Shown here one piece after another: positions 1 to 9,100 of a stretch of DNA of 64,000 bases; the stretch's first letter is position 1; each line of letters starts with the position of its first letter. The notes beneath the pieces are model-generated. The model searched no databases. It saw only the letters and a list, made by a program, of their open reading frames with translations, and had not been told where the DNA came from. Source of the DNA: Lactiplantibacillus brownii (lineage in GTDB: Bacteria > Bacillota > Bacilli > Lactobacillales > Lactobacillaceae); NCBI RefSeq assembly GCF_031085375.1, contig NZ_JAVCWF010000001.1, positions 992,001-1,056,000 on the forward strand. Direction: 5' to 3'. A program made the translations under genes and the position numbers.

Positions 1-212
1 TGAAGAAGATTGCTAAGACTGATCCAAAGACTTATACCCCAGCTTTGAACAAGTCATTGGTTAAGAATAGTGACCCAACTAAAGTTGACGTTGTTACGGG
101 TGCCACTGAATCATCCAATACCTTCGTATTGTATGCTGAACAACTACAAAATGCTGCTCAAAATGGCGACACAAAGACAATCACGGTTGACAACATGGTC
201 TTCTCTGACTAG
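1..212 (+). CDS. FMN-binding domain surface protein, C-terminal end (partial)
   Basis: Only the last 69 codons are present; the gene enters from the left edge. The visible peptide contains DVVTGATESS, the Ser/Thr-Gly-Ala-Thr type motif on which ApbE-family enzymes attach FMN through a Thr, in FMN-binding domains such as those of PplA and NqrC/RnfG. The apbE gene lies about 150 bp downstream on the same strand, which fits a substrate-enzyme pair. A role as a flavinylated extracellular electron carrier is inference. Signal peptide and number of FMN domains cannot be seen here. Confidence 0.8.
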   Translation, partial: KKIAKTDPKTYTPALNKSLVKNSDPTKVDVVTGATESSNTFVLYAEQLQNAAQNGDTKTITVDNMVFSD

Positions 213-240
213 CACTTATTACATTTAATTATTTTTTGAG

Positions 241-274
241 GCCTGAGGCGTATCTGTCTCGGGTCTTTTATTTT
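241..274 (+). terminator. Rho-independent terminator of the FMN-binding gene
   Basis: GCCTGAG (241-247) pairs with CTCGGGT (258-264), including G-U pairs, and is followed by CTTTTATTTT. It separates the FMN-binding gene from apbE. Confidence 0.65.
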
Positions 275-316
275 CGGTTCTGACCGATAAAAGTGGCAGT
301 CATGGTTGAGAAACTT

Positions 317-325
317 TGTTATAAT
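317..325 (+). promoter_or_regulatory. extended -10 promoter of apbE
   Basis: TGTTATAAT reads as an extended -10 (TGn-TATAAT). No good -35 lies at 17 bp. The apbE start is 33 bp downstream with an AAGGGGA ribosome binding site between. Confidence 0.5.
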
Positions 326-358
326 TACGATTGAAAATATTTAAGGGGAAGTCACGTT

Positions 359-1468
359 ATGAAACTGAGAAAATGGATTCAGTTAGGATTAGTGCTGTCA
401 TTAATTGTGCCACTAGCAGCCTGCAGTCAAAATAAGGCAAAGAAGCAAGCGAGCAACCGGCCCAAACCGACCAAAGTGATTCAAACGCCGATTGAGGACA
501 CCCAATTTATGATGGGGACCGTGGTGACGTTACGGGTCTACAATAAAGGTAAGGATAAAGTGGTCGATGGGGCTTTCAAGCTTCTGAAAAAAGAAGCCAA
601 GGAAGTCACGACTAATGCCAAAGAGTCGGAAATCGACAAGGTCAACGATGCGGCTGGCAAACATCCGGTCGTTGTTAGCAAGGACGTTTATCCGATTTTG
701 AAGAAAGCTTATTACTATAGTAAGAATTCGGATGAATCGTTTGATATGGCGATTGGGTCGATCACGCAACTCTGGCGGATCGGTTTCTCGGATGCGCGGG
801 TGCCAAGCCAAGCTGAGATTGCGTCGAACGTTAAGTTAGTTGACTATACAAAAGTCAAATTAAATGATAAAAAGCACTCGGTTTATTTAGCCCAAAAAGG
901 CATGAAACTAGATCTTGGTGGGATTGCTAAAGGTTACATGACAGATCAAGTTCGCAATTACTTTTTGGATCATGGGGTTTCAACGGCCATTATTGACTTG
1001 GGTGGGAACATCTTTGTTATGGGTGATAGCCCTAAAGGAACCAAATCTGGTAATTGGACGGTTGGGATTCAAGATCCAAAACAGTCACGTGGGACCTCGA
1101 TTGGCTCACTGCCGGCTAAGAATATGTCGATCGTGACTTCTGGGATCTATGAACGTTTTCTCAGAAAGAATGGTAAAGTTTATAGTCATTTAATGGACCC
1201 GAAGACCGGGGCACCTTTCCAGAATAATCTGATGGGTGTGTCGATCATCTCGAAGAAATCAACCGATGGTGATGGCTTATCCACGGCGACCTTTGACAAA
1301 GGGTTAAAGGGCGGCATGAAATATATCAACGGTAAGGCTGACCAAGGTGTCGGGGCGATCTTTATTACCAAAGATAAAAAAGTTTATGTTTCCAATAATT
1401 TAAAAAAGAAGTTCTCACTCTTTAGTGATACTGGCTACAAGTATGGTCCCGCCAGTGATTTGAAATAG
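359..1468 (+). CDS. apbE: ApbE-family FAD:protein FMN transferase, lipoprotein
   Basis: Transfers FMN from FAD to a Thr in secreted or membrane flavoproteins, outside the membrane. The 369-aa product starts with a lipoprotein signal ending LAAC (Cys22), so it is probably membrane-anchored. Family motifs are present: DLGGIAKGY from about residue 185, TSGIYERF near 260 and HLMDPKTG near 278 (the Mg and FAD-binding region). The ATG at 359 follows AAGGGGA at a proper distance. The preceding gene encodes an FMN-binding domain with a target motif, so that protein is the likely substrate. This resembles FmnB of Gram-positive extracellular electron transfer loci, but no ndh2 or eet genes are visible in the window. 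Confidence 0.93.
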   Translation: MKLRKWIQLGLVLSLIVPLAACSQNKAKKQASNRPKPTKVIQTPIEDTQFMMGTVVTLRVYNKGKDKVVDGAFKLLKKEAKEVTTNAKESEIDKVNDAAGKHPVVVSKDVYPILKKAYYYSKNSDESFDMAIGSITQLWRIGFSDARVPSQAEIASNVKLVDYTKVKLNDKKHSVYLAQKGMKLDLGGIAKGYMTDQVRNYFLDHGVSTAIIDLGGNIFVMGDSPKGTKSGNWTVGIQDPKQSRGTSIGSLPAKNMSIVTSGIYERFLRKNGKVYSHLMDPKTGAPFQNNLMGVSIISKKSTDGDGLSTATFDKGLKGGMKYINGKADQGVGAIFITKDKKVYVSNNLKKKFSLFSDTGYKYGPASDLK

Positions 1469-1537
1469 TCAAAAACCAATCCTGTCGGTGAATGTGATAT
1501 GATTAGAACCATAAAATGATGGAAATGAGGGACGACG

Positions 1538-2380
1538 GTGAGTCAGATTATTGACGTTGCACATTTAAATTATCGTTACCCGCAACAGTCGGCGGATGAC
1601 TTAACGTTAAAAGATATATCGTTTTCAGTCGCGGATGGCGAATGGGTCGCTATTGTCGGCCATAACGGTTCCGGTAAATCGACATTAGCTAAAAACTTAA
1701 ATGGGTTACTTGCCCCCGTTTCCGGTACCGTGACGGTCGATGGCCAAGTCCTATCAGAAACGACCGTTTGGGACATTCGGAAGAAAATTGGGATGGTCTT
1801 TCAAAATCCTGACAACCAATTTGTGGGCGCAACGGTCGAAGATGACGTGGCGTTCAGCTTAGAAAACCAAGGCATTCCGCGCGATGAAATGCTTGAACGG
1901 GTTCATGCCGCACTTAAACAGGTCGACATGGCTGATTTTGCGACTCGTGAACCCGCCCGGTTATCCGGTGGTCAGAAGCAACGTGTGGCTTTGGCGGGGA
2001 TGATTGCGGCGCAACCGCGCATCTTGATCTTAGATGAAGCGACTTCAATGCTTGATCCGCGTGGCCGCTACGAAGTGTTACAAACGATTCAACAAATGAA
2101 AGCTAATTCAGATTTAACGGTTTTATCAATTACCCATGATATTGATGAAGCAGCCAACGCCAATCGTGTCTTGGTGGTCAACGATGGTCGTTTGGTCGAA
2201 GAAGGCACGCCGGCAGAGATTTTTCAACACGGTGCCGCGCTCATTAAAATGGGGCTGGACATGCCCTATGCCGAACGGCTAAAAGCCGCCTTGAAGCGTC
2301 AAGGGGTCCAGGTACCAGCGACATATTTAACGGAGAAAGGGATGGCAGACTGGTTATGGCAATTGATTTCAAACAAGTAG
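1538..2380 (+). CDS. ecfA1: ECF transporter ATPase EcfA1
   Basis: One of the two ATPases of the shared energy-coupling module that powers vitamin and metal uptake with interchangeable S-components. The 280-aa protein has Walker [10 protein letters not shown] (about residue 41), Q-loop QNPDNQF, signature LSGGQKQR and Walker [12 protein letters not shown]. The start is GTG at 1538 after GAGGGA. Its end overlaps ecfA2 by 25 bp, so the two are translationally coupled; ecfT and truA follow. The S-component at 33.5 kb is one possible partner in this window. Confidence 0.97.
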   Translation: MSQIIDVAHLNYRYPQQSADDLTLKDISFSVADGEWVAIVGHNGSGKSTLAKNLNGLLAPVSGTVTVDGQVLSETTVWDIRKKIGMVFQNPDNQFVGATVEDDVAFSLENQGIPRDEMLERVHAALKQVDMADFATREPARLSGGQKQRVALAGMIAAQPRILILDEATSMLDPRGRYEVLQTIQQMKANSDLTVLSITHDIDEAANANRVLVVNDGRLVEEGTPAEIFQHGAALIKMGLDMPYAERLKAALKRQGVQVPATYLTEKGMADWLWQLISNK

Positions 2381-3243
2381 ATTTTACTTACCAACCGGGC
2401 ACGCCTTTCGCTACCAAGGCCTTAACTGATATTAATGTCACGATTCCAGATGGGTCTTATACGGCGCTAATTGGTCATACTGGGAGTGGCAAGTCGACAT
2501 TATTACAACATCTTGATGCGTTGCTCAAGCCAACGAGTGGAACGGTCACGATTGGCGAGCGGGTGATTACGCCAACCACGAGCAATAAAGATTTAAAATC
2601 GCTACGACAACATGTGGGCATTGTTTTCCAATTTCCGGAAAACCAACTTTTTGAAGAAACGGTTGCCAAAGACATCGCGTTTGGCCCCCAGAATTTTGGT
2701 GTCAGTGAAGCGGATGCCTTAAAAACGGCAGCTAAAATGTTAGCGCTAGTTGGCCTAGACGCATCCTTATTAGAACGTTCACCATTTGACCTATCAGGTG
2801 GTCAGATGCGACGGGTGGCAATTGCGGGTGTTCTAGCCATGCAACCTAAAGTGCTCGTGCTAGACGAACCGACAGCTGGCCTAGATCCACAAGGGCGACT
2901 TGATATGATGGAAATGTTTGCACGTCTAAGGCATGAACAGCATCTCACGGTTGTTTTAGTGACACACCAAATGGATGACGTGGCTAATTATGCGGATCAT
3001 GTGATCGTGATGGATCAAGGCCGCGTGGTCAAGACTGGGACGCCACAAGCAATTTTTAAAGATCCTCAGTGGCTCGTTGAGCATCAGTTAGGATTACCCA
3101 AAACAACCGCGTTTGCACAACAATTGATGGCTAAGGGCATGCAGTTTGATCCGGTGCCTTTGACAGAAGATCAACTTGCGGCGGCTTTAGTGCAGCAATT
3201 ACCAGCGAGTGCGTTTGGGGGTGCGACGACCCATGATGAATAA
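2356..3243 (+). CDS. ecfA2: ECF transporter ATPase EcfA2
   Basis: Second ATPase of the ECF module (295 aa). It shows Walker [11 protein letters not shown]-loop [12 protein letters not shown], signature LSGGQMRR and Walker [12 protein letters not shown]. The QFPENQLF segment is typical of EcfA2. The start ATG at 2356 lies inside the end of ecfA1, and the stop overlaps the start of ecfT, giving an ecfA1-ecfA2-ecfT operon in the usual Firmicutes order. Confidence 0.97.
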   Translation: MAIDFKQVDFTYQPGTPFATKALTDINVTIPDGSYTALIGHTGSGKSTLLQHLDALLKPTSGTVTIGERVITPTTSNKDLKSLRQHVGIVFQFPENQLFEETVAKDIAFGPQNFGVSEADALKTAAKMLALVGLDASLLERSPFDLSGGQMRRVAIAGVLAMQPKVLVLDEPTAGLDPQGRLDMMEMFARLRHEQHLTVVLVTHQMDDVANYADHVIVMDQGRVVKTGTPQAIFKDPQWLVEHQLGLPKTTAFAQQLMAKGMQFDPVPLTEDQLAAALVQQLPASAFGGATTHDE

Positions 3244-4033
3244 ATTGATTTTTGGCCGTTACATTCCTGGCAATTCAGTCATCCACCATATGGATCCACG
3301 AGCCAAGTTATTATTGAGTTTTTATTTTATCGGTATTATTTTTATTGCCAATAATTGGCCGACTTATGTGGTCTTATTCGCTTTTACGTTATTAGCCATT
3401 AAATTATCTGGCGTTAAGTGGTCATTTTTCATCAATGGTGTTAAACCGTTGATTTGGCTGATCTTATTCACGGTTATTTTGCAGGTGCTTTTTAGTGCCA
3501 GTGGTGGTCATGTTTACTTTCAGTGGGGGATTATCACCATTAGCCAACTTGGGTTGGTCAATGGGATCTATATCTTCTGTCGTTTCGTTTTGATTATCTT
3601 CATGTCGACGTTGTTGACTTTAACGACGCCGCCATTGGAATTGTCGGATGCCATCGAATATATTTTGATGCCGTTAAAAGTAGTGCACTTTCCTGTGTAT
3701 GAAGTGGCGTTAATGCTGTCGATTGCCCTCCGATTTGTCCCAACATTAATGGATGAAACTGAAAAAATCATGAACGCGCAACGTGCTCGTGGGGTCGATT
3801 TTGGTGAAGGCAATATTTTTCAACAAATGCGTGCCATTGTGCCGTTACTGATTCCGTTATTCGTGAGTTCATTTAACCGAGCTGAAGATTTAGCTACGGC
3901 GATGGAAGCTCGCGGGTATCAAGGCGGCGAGGGCCGCAGTAAGTTTCGAATTTTAAAATGGCAAGTCCGAGATAGCTGGGCGACGGTCAGTTTTGTGGCG
4001 TTGACGATCGTGTTAGTCTTTTTACGGGCATAA
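3233..4033 (+). CDS. ecfT: ECF transporter transmembrane subunit EcfT
   Basis: Membrane scaffold that joins the ATPases to S-components. It has several hydrophobic segments and the two cytoplasmic Ala-Arg-Gly motifs that contact the ATPases (QRARGVDFG and MEARGYQGG). The frame is open from a GTG at 3209, but GGGGG at 3217-3221 is best spaced for the ATG pair at 3233/3236 ([13 protein letters not shown]), so 3233 is chosen; 3236 is equally possible. The start overlaps the end of ecfA2. Confidence 0.95.
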   Translation: MMNKLIFGRYIPGNSVIHHMDPRAKLLLSFYFIGIIFIANNWPTYVVLFAFTLLAIKLSGVKWSFFINGVKPLIWLILFTVILQVLFSASGGHVYFQWGIITISQLGLVNGIYIFCRFVLIIFMSTLLTLTTPPLELSDAIEYILMPLKVVHFPVYEVALMLSIALRFVPTLMDETEKIMNAQRARGVDFGEGNIFQQMRAIVPLLIPLFVSSFNRAEDLATAMEARGYQGGEGRSKFRILKWQVRDSWATVSFVALTIVLVFLRA

Positions 4034-4046
4034 GTAGGATTTTTTT

Positions 4047-4071
4047 AGGCGGGCAGTGTTGCCGCCTTTTT
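4047..4071 (+). terminator. terminator after ecfT
   Basis: AGGCGG (4047-4052) pairs with CCGCCT (4062-4067), followed by TTTT and preceded by TTTTTT. It ends the ecf transcript at least partly before truA. Confidence 0.7.
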
Positions 4072-4093
4072 AGGTTAATGGAGGAATTTTTTA

Positions 4094-4876
4094 GTGACCA
4101 GATATAAGATTATCTTGGCATATGATGGCACGAATTTTGCCGGTTTTCAGCGCCAACCCGGTCAACGGACCGTTGAACAAGCTTTAACCAAGGCAGTGAA
4201 TAAAATGGCAAAGGATCCAGCTACGCCAATTGTGATTTACGGGGCTGGCCGGACGGATGCCGGTGTTCATGCTTTTGGTCAGGTCGTTCATTTTGACCTG
4301 CCAACAGCGATAAATCCGGAAGGCGTGCGCCGCGGCTTGAATAGTCTGTTGCCAGTGGATATGTTAGTGAAAAAAGTTGAGGTCGTCCCCCTTGATTTTC
4401 ACGCACGATATGATACAGTTGGTAAACGTTATTGGTACCGGGCGTATCAAAATGAGTTCGTTGATCCGTTCAAGCGGAACTATACGGGACATTTTAAATT
4501 TACGGCCGATATTGAACGGATTCAGCAAGCAATTCCGGCATTGATCGGTAAACATGATTTCACAACTTTTGTGGCTTCAGGCTCACAGGCACATGACCAT
4601 GTGCGGGAAATTTATTCCGCCAAAGCCTGGGCATTAGCGGATGGTGAAATTCAGTTTGAATTTTGTGGGAGTGGCTTCTTATATAACCAGGTACGTATCA
4701 TGGTGGCTGTCTTGATGGAAATTGGGCAAGGCCGGCGCACAGTCGACTGTATCCCGCAATTGATTGCTGCCAAGAATCGTGCTCAAGCTCGTGGTACTGC
4801 GCCTGCTTCTGGGTTATATATGAAAAAGGTCTATTATGACCGAGCTGAATTACAGTCAGACTTAAATTCTTATTGA
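4094..4876 (+). CDS. truA: tRNA pseudouridine(38-40) synthase
   Basis: Converts U38-U40 in the anticodon arm of many tRNAs to pseudouridine. The 260-aa product carries the catalytic-Asp motif [11 protein letters not shown] and the conserved N-terminal [12 protein letters not shown]. The start is GTG at 4094 with GGAGG 9 bp before it. It sits between ecfT and rplM, the normal Firmicutes arrangement. Its last codons carry the -35 of the rplM promoter. Confidence 0.97.
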   Translation: MTRYKIILAYDGTNFAGFQRQPGQRTVEQALTKAVNKMAKDPATPIVIYGAGRTDAGVHAFGQVVHFDLPTAINPEGVRRGLNSLLPVDMLVKKVEVVPLDFHARYDTVGKRYWYRAYQNEFVDPFKRNYTGHFKFTADIERIQQAIPALIGKHDFTTFVASGSQAHDHVREIYSAKAWALADGEIQFEFCGSGFLYNQVRIMVAVLMEIGQGRRTVDCIPQLIAAKNRAQARGTAPASGLYMKKVYYDRAELQSDLNSY

Positions 4877-4901
4877 CTTCTCGGGGTAAATTCGGTAAAC
4901 T
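4873..4901 (+). promoter_or_regulatory. promoter of rplM-rpsI
   Basis: TTGACT (4873-4878), a 17-bp spacer and TAAACT (4896-4901). The -35 overlaps the truA stop codon, so rplM-rpsI has its own start site within the operon. Confidence 0.75.
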
Positions 4902-4914
4902 AATCGTTGGTATT

Positions 4915-4963
4915 GTTTGCCCCACGATAAGCCCCGGAAATCTTATTGAGTGTCAAGCAAAAC
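4915..4963 (+). promoter_or_regulatory. structured L13 (rplM) mRNA leader
   Basis: Between promoter and gene the RNA can fold into two stacked stems: TTTGC (4916-4920) with GCAAA (4957-4961), and CGATAAG (4925-4931) with CTTATTG (4942-4948). Position and shape match the L13 leader family of Firmicutes, thought to mediate autoregulation by the ribosomal protein. The family assignment is from memory and not searched. Confidence 0.65.
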
Positions 4964-4983
4964 AGAAAATGGAGGAACACAAC

Positions 4984-5427
4984 GTGCGTACAACATATAT
5001 GGCTAAACCAGGTGAAATTGATCGTAAATGGTATGTAGTTGATGCAACTGATTTACCTTTAGGTCGGCTCTCAACAGTCGTCGCATCAATCTTACGTGGT
5101 AAGAACAAACCAACATTCACACCAAACGTGGATACTGGTGACAACGTAATTGTAATTAATGCAAGTAAGATTGCTTTAACTGGTAAGAAGGCAGAACGGA
5201 AGATTTATTATCACCATACTGCCTATGCTGGTGGTCTAAAGGAACGGACCGCTGGTGACTTCCGTGAAAAGGAACCTGAAAAATTAATTGAAACTTCAGT
5301 TAAGGGTATGCTTCCTCACAACTCTTTGGGTCATAAGATGGGCTTGAAGTTGCATGTTTATGCTGGTGCAGAACATACGCAACAAGCACAAAAACCTGAA
5401 GTTTTGGATATCTCGAACTTAATCTAA
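4984..5427 (+). CDS. rplM: 50S ribosomal protein L13
   Basis: Large-subunit ribosomal protein of 147 aa. The frame is open from inside truA, but the true start is GTG at 4984 ([20 protein letters not shown]) after GGAGG at 4971-4975; upstream codons fall in the structured leader. The conserved [11 protein letters not shown] and HNSLGHKMG segments are present. It forms the usual two-gene unit with rpsI, 13 bp downstream. Confidence 0.98.
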   Translation: MRTTYMAKPGEIDRKWYVVDATDLPLGRLSTVVASILRGKNKPTFTPNVDTGDNVIVINASKIALTGKKAERKIYYHHTAYAGGLKERTAGDFREKEPEKLIETSVKGMLPHNSLGHKMGLKLHVYAGAEHTQQAQKPEVLDISNLI

Positions 5428-5440
5428 GGAGGAAACTACA

Positions 5441-5833
5441 TTGGCTCAAGTACAATATCGCGGCACAGGCCGTCGTAAAGATTCAGTAGCCCGCGTACGT
5501 TTAGTACCAGGTTCTGGTAAGATTGTTATGAATGATAAATCAGTTGATGATTACATTCCATTTGCGGATATTCGCAAGGAATTGTTACAACCATTCGAAG
5601 TAACTGAAACAACTGAACAATATGATGTTTTAGTTAACGTTATCGGTGGTGGGTTCCACGGCCAAGCCGGCGCAACTCGTCATGGTATCGCTCGGGCATT
5701 GCTTGAAGTTGACCCAGATTTCCGCGGTCCTTTGAAGCGCGCAGGTCTTTTGACTCGTGACGCTCGTATGAAGGAACGTAAGAAGCCAGGTTTGAAGAAA
5801 GCCCGGAAAGCTTCACAATTCTCAAAGCGTTAA
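5441..5833 (+). CDS. rpsI: 30S ribosomal protein S9
   Basis: Small-subunit ribosomal protein of 130 aa with the N-terminal [19 protein letters not shown] and the basic C-terminus ending SKR that reaches the decoding centre. It starts with TTG at 5441, preceded by AAGGAGGA. It is cotranscribed with rplM and followed by a strong terminator. Confidence 0.98.
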   Translation: MAQVQYRGTGRRKDSVARVRLVPGSGKIVMNDKSVDDYIPFADIRKELLQPFEVTETTEQYDVLVNVIGGGFHGQAGATRHGIARALLEVDPDFRGPLKRAGLLTRDARMKERKKPGLKKARKASQFSKR

Positions 5834-5883
5834 TATTTTTAGAAAAAGCGTTGCATTATCAACATTTTCTGAATCCAAAGAAG

Positions 5884-5914
5884 AACACTCGTCCATTTGG
5901 GCGGGTGTTTTTTT
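5884..5914 (+). terminator. terminator of rplM-rpsI
   Basis: AACACTCGTCC pairs with GGGCGGGTGTT around a short ATTT loop, followed by TTTTTT. Confidence 0.85.
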
Positions 5915-6198
5915 ATACCTCAATTGGCATGATAAGTGGCTTCGTTTTAACTGCGACGTTGTCAGAACAAGTCGGTAATTAGATACGGCGTTGAAAGAAA
6001 TTTACAACAAAACTAGTTCCCCGTGTTTTCGAGGGGTAGTTGGGATGCGATGTACCAATACTTTACCACTAATGGGGCTAAACAATAGCAAAGAAACCGT
6101 TTTCGCATTCATAAAACAGTACTAGTATTTTATTAATTTTATGATAACCTTTAGTAGAGGGTAACAACTAAAATTCCTAGACATCTAAGGGGAGTATT
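5915..6198 (+). other. intergenic region upstream of adhesin 1
   Basis: No gene is seen here. The first part is unremarkable. From about 6092 onward it is closely similar to the region before the second adhesin (11656-11763), including a cre-like site, TACTAGTA, a -10-like TATGAT and an identical GTAGAGGGTAACAACTAAAA stretch. Confidence 0.7.
6092..6145 (+). promoter_or_regulatory. control region of adhesin 1
   Basis: AGAAACCGTTTTCG (6092-6105) matches a CcpA cre site in reverse except at its ends. The palindrome TACTAGTA (6120-6127) follows after 14 bp, then TATGAT (6140-6145) after 12 bp. The same three elements with the same spacings stand before the second adhesin. The -35 region is weak, so an activator or repressor at TACTAGTA is plausible (inference). 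Confidence 0.5.
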
Positions 6199-9100
6199 AT
6201 GATGCAGAAAAAGGGTAGAATAGCGAATTTCTTTATGGCTTTGTTGTTGATGTTACAAGTCTTGGCGATACCCATGGGTGTCATCAGTGCTGATGACACG
6301 ACAGGCGCGTCGACATTAGGCGGCGGGGTGGAATTGTTCAGTGTTAAGCAGGGGGCTGATAAGCCAACGGAAAAGCTCAGTATTAGTTCGTACAGCGGTG
6401 ACTATAAAATAGCCGCTAAACTGAACAATCAGAGCCAAACCTCATTTGATGGTGGGAAGATTAGGATTCGGCTCGATCGTCGCGACTTTGATCAGCCAAC
6501 CGCGGAAGGACTAGCCAAGCCCGCCGATAACGATTACGCTGATAAGCTCGAAAGTGGTGAGGTGATTACCACTGACTCTAAGGACTGGATTATTGAATAT
6601 TCGTTAAAGCAAGTAAGTCCAGGCGAAAATTTAGAAATTCCGTCAGTTGTGCGACCTAAGGATTTGAACGTCGATCAGACCCGCGGGACCATAGTTGAGG
6701 AAATTCTAGACCAACATAATCAAGTGGTTGCCACGGCCAATAAGGGTTATTACATTGATTCTTCGCCGCTGGTTGATCGCGGTTTCAGTATGGCGCAGAG
6801 TACCATTACCAACCAACAGAATGATTTAAACTATTATTACAATTATCAGGGTAAGGAAAATCAAGTGAAGCCGAATGGTGATGGCTCTTACACCACCTTA
6901 TCTGATCAAACGACGAATATGTATGTATCTTATCTTTATGGCACCAATGATAGTCGCAAGATTGTAGTGACTATGGATCTAGGCAAGTTGAAGATTTTAC
7001 AATTTAAGACGGATGCCCCGAATGGTTGGACCTATGACGCTGCCACTAAGAAAGCCACCCGGACTTTTACCCGAGATGAATTTACTGGCGACCAGCGGCA
7101 GCGCTATTTGCCACTTAAAGTTACTGCGGGGAGTCAGCTCAAATTTAACCTGAATGACAAGTATCAGGAGCGAATTGGCTATGAGGTGAAGTACGAGGGT
7201 AGCACTACGCCAATTACCATTGATCGCAGTTGGCCGGTAACAATTGCTTTGAAAGGCGGCCAAAATTGGGATCCGGTACCGGAGGGCAATGGGGTTCACA
7301 ACGAAACGAATCGCAACCAGGCTGAAGTCGCGGATGTAAACGGGCAAACTAAAGTGCGCTATTCTGCGCAAGCGGCTGGTCAAATAGCGGGTGGTGGTTA
7401 TCAGCATATTCCGGCCGGTGTGGAATTGCCAGTTTCCACATTAAAGGTTACGCTACCAACGAGCTTTTATCAGGATAATACTTTGCAAAGCTTTGCTTTA
7501 AAAATTGCTAAGACACCGAATTTACCGGGGATGACTGACAATCATTTATATGGGATTAATGCCGATGGTAGCAAAGAATTACTGAAAGACAACTTAGGTA
7601 TTACCCCTTGGGATGCGACTCAGCTGACCAAAAAATATAAAGGCTTTCAATTGGAATTTGATCATCCCATCATGGTGACCAATCAGGATGCTGCTTTTGG
7701 ATTTAATATCGTTACGACAATGAACGAACAACCCTTGCAGGATTTTCGAAAAGATCCTGAAAAGAAAGTTAAATATTATACGTTAGATTCGGTTTATGCG
7801 AAGTATCCCGGCTACTATAAGGATGGCTTTGAGAGTGGCCGTGGCTATGGGAACTTCTATTTATATAAATATAAAGAGGGCAGTCAGTCACAACCGGCTG
7901 ATATTAGTAGTAATGACAAGGCAGATCAATTGAACGTCGTGAATGGACATGATTTCACGATTAAACGCAGTATTATTCTGCAAAGTAATTATGCTAATAC
8001 TCAGCCAGAAAATGCCAAAGTTTACTTTTTTGTCCCTGAGCATATGCGGTTAGCAGCCGATCAGAGTGGTTTGAAGGGACTGGCTAAGCCGCAAATAATT
8101 CCTAATTTTCATAATAGTGGTCGAACAGCTATTGTCGCTGATTTATTACCAGTTGACAGTGATCAATATGGGTATACTAGATATGATATTAATTTGCCGT
8201 TAGATGCCGCTCAGCTGCGGCAGGGTGACAATTATAAAATTGAAGGCTATGTCGTTTATAACAACAATGATGGTAGTTATGATTTGACTAATCCAGCGGG
8301 AGCTAAGTCGATTGTGACCCCAACATTAACTGATGGTGATCCGTATCAATTATATACAGATACGAAAGATCCTAGTAAGGGATTTAAACTAGCTAATACA
8401 ACCTTAAATTATATGCCAATTGCCGGCTTGAAAGTCTCTAATTTGGTGGCCAAGGGTGATGGGGGCTACTCATCTGATTTGGGTGCTTATGGTTATGCGG
8501 GTGATGTGATCAAGTATCGGACTAACCTATATAACGGTTACAGTGAAGCCGCTAAGAATATTGGGTTAGTTGATTATCTGCCAGTGGCGGGAGTGAATGG
8601 CTCAAAATTTGATGTAAAGTTAGCTGGCCCAGTAACTGTTACCAACCAGACGCCCACAACTGCCGGCCCAATTGACTATGCGAAAGCCTTTAAGCTTTAT
8701 TATGCGACGGCTAAGCCCAGTTATGATGCTGATGATTATAGTCATTCAGTGGTTTGGCGAACGCAGTCACAATTAGCACCAACCGATTATCCAAAAGTAA
8801 CCATGATTAAGATGGTATTAGATCCAACCGTCCCGTTTAACCCTAAAGCTGAAGTTAACTTTGATTATCCAGCGCAAATGTCGACGGCCGAAACACCAGA
8901 GGGTAGTCAGGCGATTAATCAAGTGCAATTGGTCAAGAGTTCTGGCACTGATTACAGTTATTACAATGTGAACCAAGCCAAAGTTACCATGAATTATCCG
9001 GTTAATGCTGTGCAAACGACCAAGGTAGATAGTGCCACGCAGCAACCACTTTATGGTGCTAAATTCCGGTTGTTGGATAATACCGGTCAAGCCATTGGAA

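Noticed and set aside
6997..7407. 136-codon minus-strand frame inside adhesin 1
   Set aside because: It is antisense to a clear coding sequence, lacks a ribosome binding site and is not kept in the paralogue.
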